From positions 1 to 41,379 of IMG/VR virus record IMGVR_UViG_3300025133_004861: DNA of 41,379 nucleotides, one strand, 5' to 3'. This DNA is from a virus. The notes beneath the pieces were generated by a model, which saw only the letters and a program-made list of their open reading frames with translations, did no database searches and was not told where the DNA came from. Below are positions 1 through 7,595 of this stretch, one piece after another (the stretch's first letter is position 1; each line of letters starts with the position of its first letter). Made by a program: the position numbers and the translations under genes.

Positions 1-1
1 T

Positions 2-544
2 GCTTCTGTTGCAGATTTTTACAATACCAAAACTTATAGGGGAAATCCATTCTTTTCCGAAACAAACACTTACGAGATATTCCAAGAAGGATCAGAAGTC
101 ATCCACATCAACCCAGACTTTAAAAAGTACAAAGGAAAGTTGGATCTCATATTTACCTCCCCGCCGTATTTTAATAGAGAGGCGTATAGCGAAGATGAAA
201 ACCAATCCTATAAAAAGTTCGGATCATCATACGACTCATGGCGCCACGGGTTCTTAGCACCCACGTTAGAAACATGTGCAAAGTATTTAAAGTCTGGAAG
301 ATTTTTGTTATGGAATGTGGCAGATGTTTTAGTTAGCGGAAAATATCTACCAATAGAGCAAGATAGTATTGACATTTTGGAATCATTTGGTATGGTATAT
401 AAGTACAAGTTGAAGATGGGACTGGAAGGAATGCCAGGACAAAATAGAGTGGGTGAAGATGGAAAACCTAAATGTAAGAATTTCTGTCAAGTTGATGATA
501 AATATTTAAAATACGAACCAGTTTTCGTATTCTGGAAACCATGA
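2..544 (+). CDS. DNA methyltransferase (N4-cytosine/N6-adenine type), 5'-truncated by window edge
   Basis: The reading frame is open from the first bases of the window, so the N-terminus is missing; 180 codons are visible. The motif TSPPYF, preceded by the hydrophobic strand LDLIF, is the catalytic motif IV (D/N/S-PP-Y) of amino-methyltransferases. Downstream come a strand-like FLLWNVADV and a closing YEPVFVFWK, which resembles the end of many phage N6/N4 methylases. The SAM-binding FxGxG motif is not visible here and would have to lie upstream if the protein is complete. The likely role is methylation of DNA bases, either for protection from restriction or for regulation. Specificity cannot be inferred. 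The family is recognised with good confidence, the exact subclass is not. Confidence 0.8.
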   Translation, partial: ASVADFYNTKTYRGNPFFSETNTYEIFQEGSEVIHINPDFKKYKGKLDLIFTSPPYFNREAYSEDENQSYKKFGSSYDSWRHGFLAPTLETCAKYLKSGRFLLWNVADVLVSGKYLPIEQDSIDILESFGMVYKYKLKMGLEGMPGQNRVGEDGKPKCKNFCQVDDKYLKYEPVFVFWKP

Positions 545-559
545 AAAAGGAAAATAAAA

Positions 560-2014
560 ATGGCATGTAAATGTGGAAAAAATAAAGATTGTAAATGCGG
601 AAAGAGTGAACTTCTTTATATCATGAACCCCCGTTGTGGTTGGTGTACAAAATCTGATCCAGTAGTTGAAGAACTCATCAAGGATGGTTATAAAATCACA
701 ACTCTTGATGTTCAGAACGAGGAAGATAGAGACAAAGCAAATAGTATTAAAGAGAAGCATAATGTTCAATGCGGAACTCCGTTCTTTATCGATGCTTCTA
801 ATGGAAATAGTGTATGTGGGTTTAGGGAGAAGGATATATTAGAGAAGTGGGCAAATGGTGAGGAGATTCCTGCTCCCCCGAAGAGATCTCCAGTAGATAA
901 CAACCCACAACAACAAAAACAACCACCAATTCAGTTGATGAAGTTTGAATATATTTGGTTGGATGGTGGAGAAACCAAGAGAATTAGAAGTAAAGTTAGA
1001 TACATTGAAGTAAACACGGCAATGCTTCAATCACCAAATCATCTAATTAAGATGGCACCAGAATGGTCTTTTGATGGTTCTAGTACAAACCAAACAATTG
1101 ATAATATCAGTGATCGTATTTTAAAACCAGTGAAGATTGTTGCAAATACTATCGAAAGGGCAAGAACTCCTTCTTGGATTGTTTTGTGTGAAGTATATGA
1201 CAATGAAGGAAATCCCGATCCATCAAACACTAGGCATAAATTAATTGAAAATATTAAGAATTCATATAATCCAAAAACACTAAATGAAACTCAATTTGCT
1301 ATTGAGCAAGAATATGTTATTTTTGATGCTATGAATCATAAACCACTGGGATGGGATCAATATGGATCAGATCCTCCGCCACAGGGTAATTATTATTGTG
1401 GTACTGGTTCGGATGTAGCACAAGGTCGTGATTTAGCAGAATCACATGCCATGGCATGTAACAATGCAGGTGTTGTTTTATATGGAACCAATGCAGAGGT
1501 TATGCTTTCACAATGGGAATATCAAACAACACCTAAAAATGCAATTGATTCTTCTGATGATCTTTGGATAAGTCGTTTTATTCTACAAAGATTAGCAGAA
1601 AGAATGAATCTGTATATATCATACGATCCAAAACCAGTTCAGGGTGATTGGAATGGTTCTGGCGCTCATATTAATTTCTCAACAAAAGAAATGAGAGAAA
1701 ATGGAAATATGGTTATTATGAATCTATTGTGTGCCAATTTAAAGAGTACACACGAAGACGCATTAAAGGTTTATGGTGTTGGTAATGATAGAAGATTAAC
1801 CGGAGAACACGAAACATCAAGTGCATCTGAATTTACTTGGGGTGAAATGGACAGAAGTTGTTCTATTAGAATTCCAGTTCATACTGTCAATAATAATGGA
1901 AAGGGATATTTAGAAGACAGAAGACCTTCTTCTAATATGGATCCATATGAAGCATTAGATTATATTCTAAATAGTGTAGCGAATATAACGGAAGAAGTTT
2001 TGGAATTGGTGTGA
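560..2014 (+). CDS. Glutaredoxin-like domain fused to type II glutamine synthetase
   Basis: A 484-residue two-domain protein. Residues about 17-105 look like a thioredoxin-fold redox domain, with C26-G-W-C29 as the active site and a T73-P74 cis-proline motif. A short Cys cluster (C3, C5, C11, C13) precedes it and a Pro/Gln-rich linker (about 104-125) follows. Residues about 126-484 are a full eukaryotic-type GSII: YIWLDGG (131-137), WSFDGSS (169-175), E249-Q-E251, NAEVM and QWEYQ (311-322), GDWNGSGAH with H370, RRLTGEHET (411-419), the R432-R437 stretch, and E452-DRR. All the usual metal, glutamate and ATP ligands appear present. The GS domain would make glutamine from glutamate, ammonia and ATP. 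The redox domain might regulate it or act separately. I infer an auxiliary metabolic gene that supports nitrogen or nucleotide supply during infection. The fusion looks genuine, since no stop or internal start site splits the domains. Confidence 0.93.
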   Translation: MACKCGKNKDCKCGKSELLYIMNPRCGWCTKSDPVVEELIKDGYKITTLDVQNEEDRDKANSIKEKHNVQCGTPFFIDASNGNSVCGFREKDILEKWANGEEIPAPPKRSPVDNNPQQQKQPPIQLMKFEYIWLDGGETKRIRSKVRYIEVNTAMLQSPNHLIKMAPEWSFDGSSTNQTIDNISDRILKPVKIVANTIERARTPSWIVLCEVYDNEGNPDPSNTRHKLIENIKNSYNPKTLNETQFAIEQEYVIFDAMNHKPLGWDQYGSDPPPQGNYYCGTGSDVAQGRDLAESHAMACNNAGVVLYGTNAEVMLSQWEYQTTPKNAIDSSDDLWISRFILQRLAERMNLYISYDPKPVQGDWNGSGAHINFSTKEMRENGNMVIMNLLCANLKSTHEDALKVYGVGNDRRLTGEHETSSASEFTWGEMDRSCSIRIPVHTVNNNGKGYLEDRRPSSNMDPYEALDYILNSVANITEEVLELV

Positions 2015-2021
2015 GTAAATT

Positions 2022-2360
2022 GTGGCAAAAATAAAAGAAAACATTTCTGGACTTAGTAAAGTTTCAAATCTTTCATATGAGAAATACTTGAAATCAGCAC
2101 TTGGTATAATTTCACCCCATCTGTCTATTAGGGTCTATAAGGTAGGTCCCAAAAAGGATTATCCTATTTTTGAGAGGGGAAGGGATATCCGGGTTAAGAT
2201 ATTTTGGAAAACTGAAGAAAAGTATGAATTTTTGGTTGAGAAGTTATTTTTTTATCAAAGCAATACTAATAAAGAAGACAGAAATCATATGAGAAGATGG
2301 GCAGATGATAAAATACAAATGATAAAAGACGCAATGATAACAGGAAAGAAGAATGTATAA
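2022..2360 (+). CDS. Hypothetical protein, 112 aa
   Basis: I do not recognise this family. The protein is small, basic and soluble-looking, with no membrane segment or signal peptide. It starts with GTG, seven bases after the upstream stop, and its end overlaps the start of the next gene by eight bases, which suggests translational coupling. The middle alternates charged and hydrophobic residues in a beta-like pattern (RVKIFW, YEFLVEKLFF) and the C-terminus is a charged helix. It is accepted as a gene because it fills the space between two convincing genes in a tightly packed co-directional run. Function is unknown. Confidence 0.7.
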   Translation: MAKIKENISGLSKVSNLSYEKYLKSALGIISPHLSIRVYKVGPKKDYPIFERGRDIRVKIFWKTEEKYEFLVEKLFFYQSNTNKEDRNHMRRWADDKIQMIKDAMITGKKNV

Positions 2361-2664
2361 TTTCGTCGGTACATTTGAGATTAAAAATTCTCAAGGAAAA
2401 CCTATTGTTTACAATAAAGGTGATGTTGTTGAGAAAGAAGGAAGAAAATATATTGCATCTAGAAGGGTTGAAGGTATGTCTCCCGAACATGGGGAAAAGG
2501 CAGGCTGGAAGAAATTGGACGAAAATAGAATGGAATCATTTTCCTATTCAATTTCTCCGCCAGAAAAATCTGTACATGGTGATGAATGGATCGACAGTGA
2601 TTCAGGAAAATTATATAGGTATATAAAAAATGATAATGGGATTTCACAATGGGTGGAATTTTAG
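2353..2664 (+). CDS. Small protein with carbohydrate-binding-like and fibre-C-terminal-like modules
   Basis: A 103-residue protein made of two short modules. The first (about residues 17-55) has the spacing GDVVEKEGRKYIAS then GWKKL, reminiscent of small chitin/carbohydrate-binding modules (V..G..Y.A....P....W). The second (about 72-103) reads GDEWIDSDSGKLYRY and closes with QWVEF. It closely resembles the last 30 residues of the collagen-like fibre encoded at 27671-28723. These modules suggest a virion surface or fibre-associated accessory protein, but its place among early replication genes is odd. Its start overlaps the upstream gene. That it is a gene is fairly secure; the function is inference. 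Confidence 0.75.
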   Translation: MYNFVGTFEIKNSQGKPIVYNKGDVVEKEGRKYIASRRVEGMSPEHGEKAGWKKLDENRMESFSYSISPPEKSVHGDEWIDSDSGKLYRYIKNDNGISQWVEF

Positions 2665-2668
2665 AATA

Positions 2669-2674
2669 GAGAGG
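2669..2674 (+). promoter_or_regulatory. Unusually close Shine-Dalgarno of the RNase H gene
   Basis: GAGAGG lies one base before the TTG that must start the RNase H gene, because an in-frame stop sits at 2667-2669 and the family alignment needs the first residues. This spacing is shorter than usual. Together with the TTG codon it suggests weak or coupled initiation. Confidence 0.4.
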
Positions 2675-2675
2675 T

Positions 2676-3530
2676 TTGAAAATTATTTTACTTGATAATA
2701 ATCAATTAGTAATTGCTAGTTTGTTTCAATCGTTAAAGATGGGTTCCGAAATAAACAAAGATGTGATACGACATCTTGTTCTTAACACATACAGAATATA
2801 CAGAAATAAATTCCATTCCGAATATGGGGAATTGGTTATTTGTCATGATGGTGGTATGTGCTGGAGAAAGGATATTTTCTCAAACTATAAAGCAAACAGA
2901 TCCAAAAAAAGGAAGAACTCTGATTTGAATTGGGATGAGATACATCAGATAATGGATGATATCTACCAAGAAATAAAAGAAAATTTCCCATATAAGAATA
3001 TTAAAATAAAAGGCACAGAAGCAGATGATATCATTGCAATCCTGTGCAAAGAATATTATTCTAAAGAAAAACTTATGATTGTTTCTAGCGATAAAGATTT
3101 CAAACAGTTGCAAAAATATTCAAATGTTTTTCAGTTCAGTCCCCTAACAAAAAAGCATATTGTTTGCGAAGAACCCGATACATTTTTGGTTGAGCATATA
3201 ATAAAAGGAGATGCATCAGATGGTATTCCAAATATTCTTTCTGATGATGATACCTTTGTGGTTGAAGGGAAAAGACAAAAATCTTGTGGAAAGTTAAAGA
3301 TAGAAGGGTATAGAGTCGCTTATGAGATGGGTGAAATGTACGACCACAACATCCAAAAGAATTGGATCCGAAATGAGAAAATGATTAATTTTGAATACAT
3401 TCCAGAAAATATTAGAAAATCTATCATAGAAGAATACGAAAAGGAAATAACAGGAAGCAGAAATGGTCTTCTTGATTATTTTATAAACAATAAACTTAAA
3501 CAATTAATTTCACATATAGAGGAGTTTTAG
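2676..3530 (+). CDS. rnh: RNase H (T4 Rnh-like 5'-3' exonuclease)
   Basis: A 284-residue member of the FEN-1/T4 RNase H family, which removes RNA primers and flaps from Okazaki fragments during phage replication. The N-terminus (LLDNNQ, D7) matches the first metal-ligand strand of T4 Rnh. Further on come WRKDIFSNYKANR, the acidic GTEADDI, the strongly diagnostic SSDKDFKQL and SPLTKKH segments, and GDASDGIPNI, which corresponds to the T4 GDKKDN ligand region. The C-terminus ends in IEEF, like T4 (INEF). It starts with TTG; an in-frame stop just upstream leaves no earlier choice. It lies directly upstream of a small gene and gp45, as part of the replication module. Confidence 0.93.
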   Translation: MKIILLDNNQLVIASLFQSLKMGSEINKDVIRHLVLNTYRIYRNKFHSEYGELVICHDGGMCWRKDIFSNYKANRSKKRKNSDLNWDEIHQIMDDIYQEIKENFPYKNIKIKGTEADDIIAILCKEYYSKEKLMIVSSDKDFKQLQKYSNVFQFSPLTKKHIVCEEPDTFLVEHIIKGDASDGIPNILSDDDTFVVEGKRQKSCGKLKIEGYRVAYEMGEMYDHNIQKNWIRNEKMINFEYIPENIRKSIIEEYEKEITGSRNGLLDYFINNKLKQLISHIEEF

Positions 3531-3533
3531 ATT

Positions 3534-3731
3534 GTGAACGACACAAATAGAGAGTATAATAATACAGAAGGAGATAACAAAAATGAACCACGACAGCGTA
3601 TTCAAACCAGCAGTATGAGAAAACAAAAGAGAAAAAAAAGAAGAAATATAGATAAAAAAAATCTAAATGATCTTTTGAATGGTGAAGTGGATCCTGATTT
3701 ATACGATGATCTTCACGGTGAAAATTGGTGA
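3534..3731 (+). CDS. Small basic protein, 65 aa
   Basis: Not recognised. A GAGGAG Shine-Dalgarno sequence at 3519-3524 sits nine bases before the GTG start, which supports translation. The protein has three zones: a polar Asn/Glu-rich N-terminus, a strongly basic centre (RKQKRKKRR), and an acidic C-terminus ending in LHGENW. The basic centre suggests nucleic-acid or protein binding. The position between RNase H and the sliding clamp suggests an accessory replication protein, which is inference only. Confidence 0.65.
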   Translation: MNDTNREYNNTEGDNKNEPRQRIQTSSMRKQKRKKRRNIDKKNLNDLLNGEVDPDLYDDLHGENW

Positions 3732-3750
3732 TACCAAAAGGAATTATATT

Positions 3751-4452
3751 ATGACAACTAAAGTTGCAGCAGTTACTAAAATATCAAAAACAACACTAAA
3801 TGTTCTAAAGAATTTTTCAACAATCAATTCAAATATCTTGGTAAGACCAGGCAGTGTTTTGAAAACAATTTCTCCAGTAAAAAATGTTATGGCAGAATGT
3901 GTTGTATCAGAAGATTTTGATGTTGAATTTGGTATTTGGGACTTGCATAAATTTTTAGGTACAGTTTCTTTGTTTACTGATCCTGATTTTGAATTCAATG
4001 AGAAATATGTACTTATTAAAGATGATTCTGGAAAATCAGAAGTCAAGTATTACTATTCTGAACCAAGATTATTGACTACTGTAAACAAAAACATAGAGAT
4101 GCCTGATCCTGTTGTGGTGTTTGATCTAACAGAATCGCATTTTACTGAATTGCAAAGAGCCTCTTCTGTTTTACAATTACCTGATTTGGTTCTTCGGAGT
4201 GATGGAAACTCTCTTGAACTTTCGGTGGTGGATAAATCTGATCCTAGTAGCAATTATTATTCAATAGAAGTTGGACAATTACCGCATGATGATCACGATT
4301 TTGAGTTTTATTTTAAAGTGGAAAATTTAAAAATGATATCTGGGAATTATGAAGTTTCTATCAGTGATAGATTCATTAGTAATTTCAAGAAGGATAATCA
4401 AGATCTTAATTATTGGATTGCTTTAGAATCAGATTCTAAATACAACGGGTGA
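3751..4452 (+). CDS. 45: DNA polymerase sliding clamp gp45
   Basis: A 233-residue protein, close to the 228 of T4 gp45, the trimeric clamp that tethers the polymerase and activates late transcription. The hallmark N-terminal pattern (TLNVLKNFSTINSNILVRPGSVLKTIS) and the central IWDLHKFLGTVSLF and later SDRFISNF segments match the gp45 family. The start is placed at the ATG preceded by AAGGA about nine bases upstream. A longer frame reaches back to 3679, but this would overlap the small basic gene without a better ribosome site. It is followed, unusually, by nucleotide-sugar genes before the clamp-loader gene. Confidence 0.92.
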   Translation: MTTKVAAVTKISKTTLNVLKNFSTINSNILVRPGSVLKTISPVKNVMAECVVSEDFDVEFGIWDLHKFLGTVSLFTDPDFEFNEKYVLIKDDSGKSEVKYYYSEPRLLTTVNKNIEMPDPVVVFDLTESHFTELQRASSVLQLPDLVLRSDGNSLELSVVDKSDPSSNYYSIEVGQLPHDDHDFEFYFKVENLKMISGNYEVSISDRFISNFKKDNQDLNYWIALESDSKYNG

Positions 4453-4455
4453 TAA

Positions 4456-5355
4456 ATGAATACATTAGTGACTGGTGGAAGAGGACTTGTTGGTTCTTCT
4501 ATAGACTCTGAATTTAAACCGACAAGATATGACGTAGATTTAATGAATTTAGATTCTGTCGTGAATTATATTACGGAGAATCAAATTGATTCTATTATTC
4601 ATTGTGCTGCGAAGGTTGGTGGTATCAAAGCCAACTCGGAACATCTTGGGGAATTCTACTACGAGAACATGGTGATGAACACCAACGTTCTTGAAGCAGC
4701 GAGGGTTGCAGGTGTAAAGAAGGTTGTGTCATTTTTATCAACTTGTGTGTTTCCAGACGATGCAATTCATCCACTCACTTCGTGTCAGATTCATCTTGGA
4801 GAACCCCATCCCTCTAATTATGCATATGCTTACGCGAAGAGAATGTTAGAGGTTCAAAGTCGAGCATATCGGGACCAGTACGGATGCAATTTTGTCACAA
4901 TAATACCTTGTAACATCTACGGTCCACATGATAATTACAATTTGGATTCTGGACATGTGATTCCCTCTTTAATTCATAAGTGTTATATAGCAAAACAGAA
5001 CAACACAGATTTTGAAATATGGGGGACAGGAAAACCTTATCGTGAATTCATTTACTCAAAGGATGTTGGTAATATTACACAATGGGTGTTGGGGAATTAT
5101 GATGATCCTGAACCATTAATCATTTCTCCAGACGAAGAGATTAATATTGCAACAATTGCACAAGAGATTGCATGGAGAATGGAATTTGAAGGTAATATTA
5201 TATTTAATCAACGAATGGATGGACAGTTAAGAAAACCGTCAAATAACATGACACTAAAAGGTCTTCTTCCTGATTATAAATTTGTTCCTATTGAAATGGG
5301 TTTACAGAAAAGTATAGATTGGTTTATTGAAAATTACGAGGACGCAAGAAAATGA
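4456..5355 (+). CDS. fcl: GDP-L-fucose synthase (GDP-4-keto-6-deoxymannose epimerase/reductase)
   Basis: A 299-residue extended short-chain dehydrogenase. Visible features are the NADPH-binding TGGRGLVGS (6-14), CAAKVGGIKAN (50-60), the S-T-C catalytic segment LSTCVFP (94-100), Y124-x3-K128, and NIYGPHDN followed by HVIPSLIHKC, all specific to the GDP-fucose synthase branch. It converts the product of the neighbouring dehydratase into GDP-L-fucose using NADPH. Its 3' end overlaps gmd by four bases (ATGA), so the two are probably co-translated. The order fcl-gmd is the reverse of E. coli gmd-fcl. The pair sits between the clamp and clamp-loader genes, an unusual insertion point. Confidence 0.93.
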   Translation: MNTLVTGGRGLVGSSIDSEFKPTRYDVDLMNLDSVVNYITENQIDSIIHCAAKVGGIKANSEHLGEFYYENMVMNTNVLEAARVAGVKKVVSFLSTCVFPDDAIHPLTSCQIHLGEPHPSNYAYAYAKRMLEVQSRAYRDQYGCNFVTIIPCNIYGPHDNYNLDSGHVIPSLIHKCYIAKQNNTDFEIWGTGKPYREFIYSKDVGNITQWVLGNYDDPEPLIISPDEEINIATIAQEIAWRMEFEGNIIFNQRMDGQLRKPSNNMTLKGLLPDYKFVPIEMGLQKSIDWFIENYEDARK

Positions 5356-6356
5356 AAAAAGCACTGATCACAGGAATCAATGGCCAAGATGGGTCATACC
5401 TATCAGAGTTTCTTTTGGAGAAGGGATATGAGGTTCATGGTATTCTCAAGAGAAATTCGGTGGCAGAAAATCAAACAGCAAGACTTGATTCTGTATTTGA
5501 TAAATTACATTTGTATTATGGTGATTTGACTGATTTATCATCACTGATAAGTATTATACAAAAAGTTGAACCAGACGAAGTATACAATTTAGCGGCGCAA
5601 TCACACGTTCGTATCAGTTTTGATATTCCAATCTATACTGCTACTACCACTGGACTTGGTGTTCTGAATGTTCTTGAAGCATGTCGCCTTGTTTGTCCAG
5701 ATGCTAGAATTTATCAAGCATCTTCTTCTGAAATGTTTGGTAATTGTATTGATGATGATGGGTTTCAAAGAGAAACTACACCGATGCGTCCCGTGAGTCC
5801 TTATGGTTGTGCTAAGGTGTTTGCTTATAACATTGCAAGAAATTATCGTCATTCTTATGACATGTTTATATCAAATGGTATTTTATTCAACCACGAATCG
5901 CCTCGAAGAGGTTCTAATTTTGTGACGAGTAAAGTAGTCAAAGGTGCATGTGCAATCAAGATGGGTGAGCAAAAAGAATTAGCAATGGGAAACCTTGACG
6001 CAAGCCGTGATTGGGGTCACGCGAAAGATTATGTTGAGGGAATGTGGATGATTCTTCAACACACTCATGCAGATGATTTTACCTGTGCAACTGGAATCTC
6101 TCATACTGTTCGTGATCTTTGTAGATATACGTTTGATACTCTTGATATGAATTATGAAGATTATGTTGTTCTTGACGAAAAGTATCTTCGTCCAGAAGAA
6201 TTAGAAGATTTAAAAGGTGATTCTACAAAACTCCGAGAAAAGTTGGGCTGGAAGCCTAAATATTCTTTTGAGACTATGATCAAAGAAATGATTGACGAAG
6301 AACTTCGGAACACTTATAATGTGTCTTTGGATTTTTGGAGAACATTATATGAATGA
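5352..6356 (+). CDS. gmd: GDP-mannose 4,6-dehydratase
   Basis: A 334-residue short-chain dehydrogenase with the family signatures TGINGQDGSYL (7-17), NLAAQSHV (79-86), SSSEMFG (124-130), Y151-x3-K155, NGILFNHESPRRG and the SRDWGHAKDYV box. Each matches bacterial Gmd almost residue for residue. It makes GDP-4-keto-6-deoxy-D-mannose from host GDP-mannose, the precursor both for GDP-fucose (Fcl, upstream) and, plausibly, for GDP-perosamine (the aminotransferase at 19120). The last eight bases overlap the start of gene 44, so clamp-loader translation appears physically coupled to this sugar gene. Confidence 0.95.
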   Translation: MKKALITGINGQDGSYLSEFLLEKGYEVHGILKRNSVAENQTARLDSVFDKLHLYYGDLTDLSSLISIIQKVEPDEVYNLAAQSHVRISFDIPIYTATTTGLGVLNVLEACRLVCPDARIYQASSSEMFGNCIDDDGFQRETTPMRPVSPYGCAKVFAYNIARNYRHSYDMFISNGILFNHESPRRGSNFVTSKVVKGACAIKMGEQKELAMGNLDASRDWGHAKDYVEGMWMILQHTHADDFTCATGISHTVRDLCRYTFDTLDMNYEDYVVLDEKYLRPEELEDLKGDSTKLREKLGWKPKYSFETMIKEMIDEELRNTYNVSLDFWRTLYE

Positions 6357-7293
6357 TGCGAAAGAATATCTTTGGGTAGAGAAGTATCGTCCAAGGATTA
6401 TAAATGAATGCATTTTACCAAAATCCATAAAAACTATGTTTGTGGATATGGTGAAAAATGGGAATTTACAAAATCTACTTTTGTCTGGTGGTGCAGGTTG
6501 TGGTAAAACCACAATCGCAAAGGCTCTTTGTAATGAATTGGACGCAGAGTATATTATGATTAATTGTTCAGAAGATGGAAACATCGATACTCTACGAACA
6601 AGGATTCGTAATTTCGCAAGCACAGTTTCTATGTCTGGACAAAAGAAGGTTGTCATTTTAGATGAGTTTGATTATTCAAACGCTCAATCTACACAACCTG
6701 CATTGCGGGGGTTCATTGAGGAATTTAGTGAAAATTGTAGGTTTATTCTTACTTGTAATTTTAAAAACAGAATCATAGAACCTCTACATTCAAGATGTAC
6801 CGTGATAGAATTTAAAATTCCAAGCAAAGAAAAACCTTCTCTTGCAACAGAACTTCTTGGAAGAGTGAGTGATATATTAAATTCTGAGGAAGTTTCGTTT
6901 GAAGAGCCAGTTTTGGCAGAATTAATAAATAAACATTTTCCTGATTTCAGAAGGATTATCAATGAACTTCAAAGATATTCTGTTGCAGGAACAATTGATG
7001 TTGGCATTTTAACCCAAATTGGTGAGATTCAAATTAAAGATCTTATCAGTTTTATGAAGTCTAAGGATTTTTCATCGGTTAGAAAATGGGCAGTTTCCAA
7101 CATAGACAACTCACCGTCCGAATTGTTCAGGAAGATATATGACAATTTATATGAATATATGGAATCGTCTTCCATACCCCAAGGAATCCTAATTTTAGGG
7201 GAATATCAATACAAGTCTGCATTTGTAGCAGATCTTGAAATAAATTTAGTGGCATGTTTAGTAGAACTTATGATGGAGTGTGAATTTAAATGA
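6349..7293 (+). CDS. 44: Clamp loader large subunit gp44 (AAA+ ATPase)
   Basis: A 314-residue protein against 319 in T4. It has WVEKYRP (9-15) at the start, Walker A GGAGCGKT (47-54), Walker B LDEFD (104-108) and the SRC arginine-finger motif (148-150). It forms a complex with gp62 that opens and loads the gp45 clamp at primer-template junctions using ATP. The ATG chosen overlaps the gmd stop and places the conserved YLWVEKYRP near the N-terminus; a longer in-frame reading from 6292 would be buried in gmd. The gene ends with a four-base overlap with the GroES-like gene. Confidence 0.94.
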   Translation: MNDAKEYLWVEKYRPRIINECILPKSIKTMFVDMVKNGNLQNLLLSGGAGCGKTTIAKALCNELDAEYIMINCSEDGNIDTLRTRIRNFASTVSMSGQKKVVILDEFDYSNAQSTQPALRGFIEEFSENCRFILTCNFKNRIIEPLHSRCTVIEFKIPSKEKPSLATELLGRVSDILNSEEVSFEEPVLAELINKHFPDFRRIINELQRYSVAGTIDVGILTQIGEIQIKDLISFMKSKDFSSVRKWAVSNIDNSPSELFRKIYDNLYEYMESSSIPQGILILGEYQYKSAFVADLEINLVACLVELMMECEFK

Positions 7294-7595
7294 GCAAAGT
7301 ATTAGCACAAGGTAATTATTTAATTTTAGAAAAAGTGGATTATGAAAAGGAAGAAATTACAGAGAGTGGTATCATTGTTAAAATGAGCCAAGTTTTGGAC
7401 AGTTCCTTTGCAGAATCAAAGATATTGTCAATCGGACAAGGAATTCCTGATTCTGATGGTAATGTCCCACCGGTAAATTATAATGTAGGTGATTCTGTAC
7501 TTTATGATGCTCGTTCTAGAATTGGCACTCATGCAGATTTTGATGTGATTCGCAGAGAAGATGTAGTTGCAGTGGTTCATGATGAAACTGACTGA
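7290..7595 (+). CDS. groES: GroES-like co-chaperonin
   Basis: A 101-residue protein with the chaperonin-10 pattern: the N-terminal strand GNYLILEKV, then TESGIIV (the mobile-loop neighbourhood), KILSIGQGI, a proline-containing turn, YNVGDSVLYDA, and the C-terminal REDVVAVV. GroES-type proteins cap GroEL rings. T4 uses gp31 in this role to fold its capsid protein with the host GroEL, so a similar role is inferred here. The length is typical of a single Cpn10 domain. It sits between gp44 and gp62, overlapping both neighbours (ATGA-type at the 5' end, 14 bases at the 3' end). Confidence 0.82.
   Translation: MSKVLAQGNYLILEKVDYEKEEITESGIIVKMSQVLDSSFAESKILSIGQGIPDSDGNVPPVNYNVGDSVLYDARSRIGTHADFDVIRREDVVAVVHDETD

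Noticed and set aside
4451-4458. GATAAATG resembling a late promoter before fcl
   Set aside because: Its last three bases are the ATG itself and the gene before is only three bases away; a one- or two-base mismatch in AT-rich DNA is not evidence.
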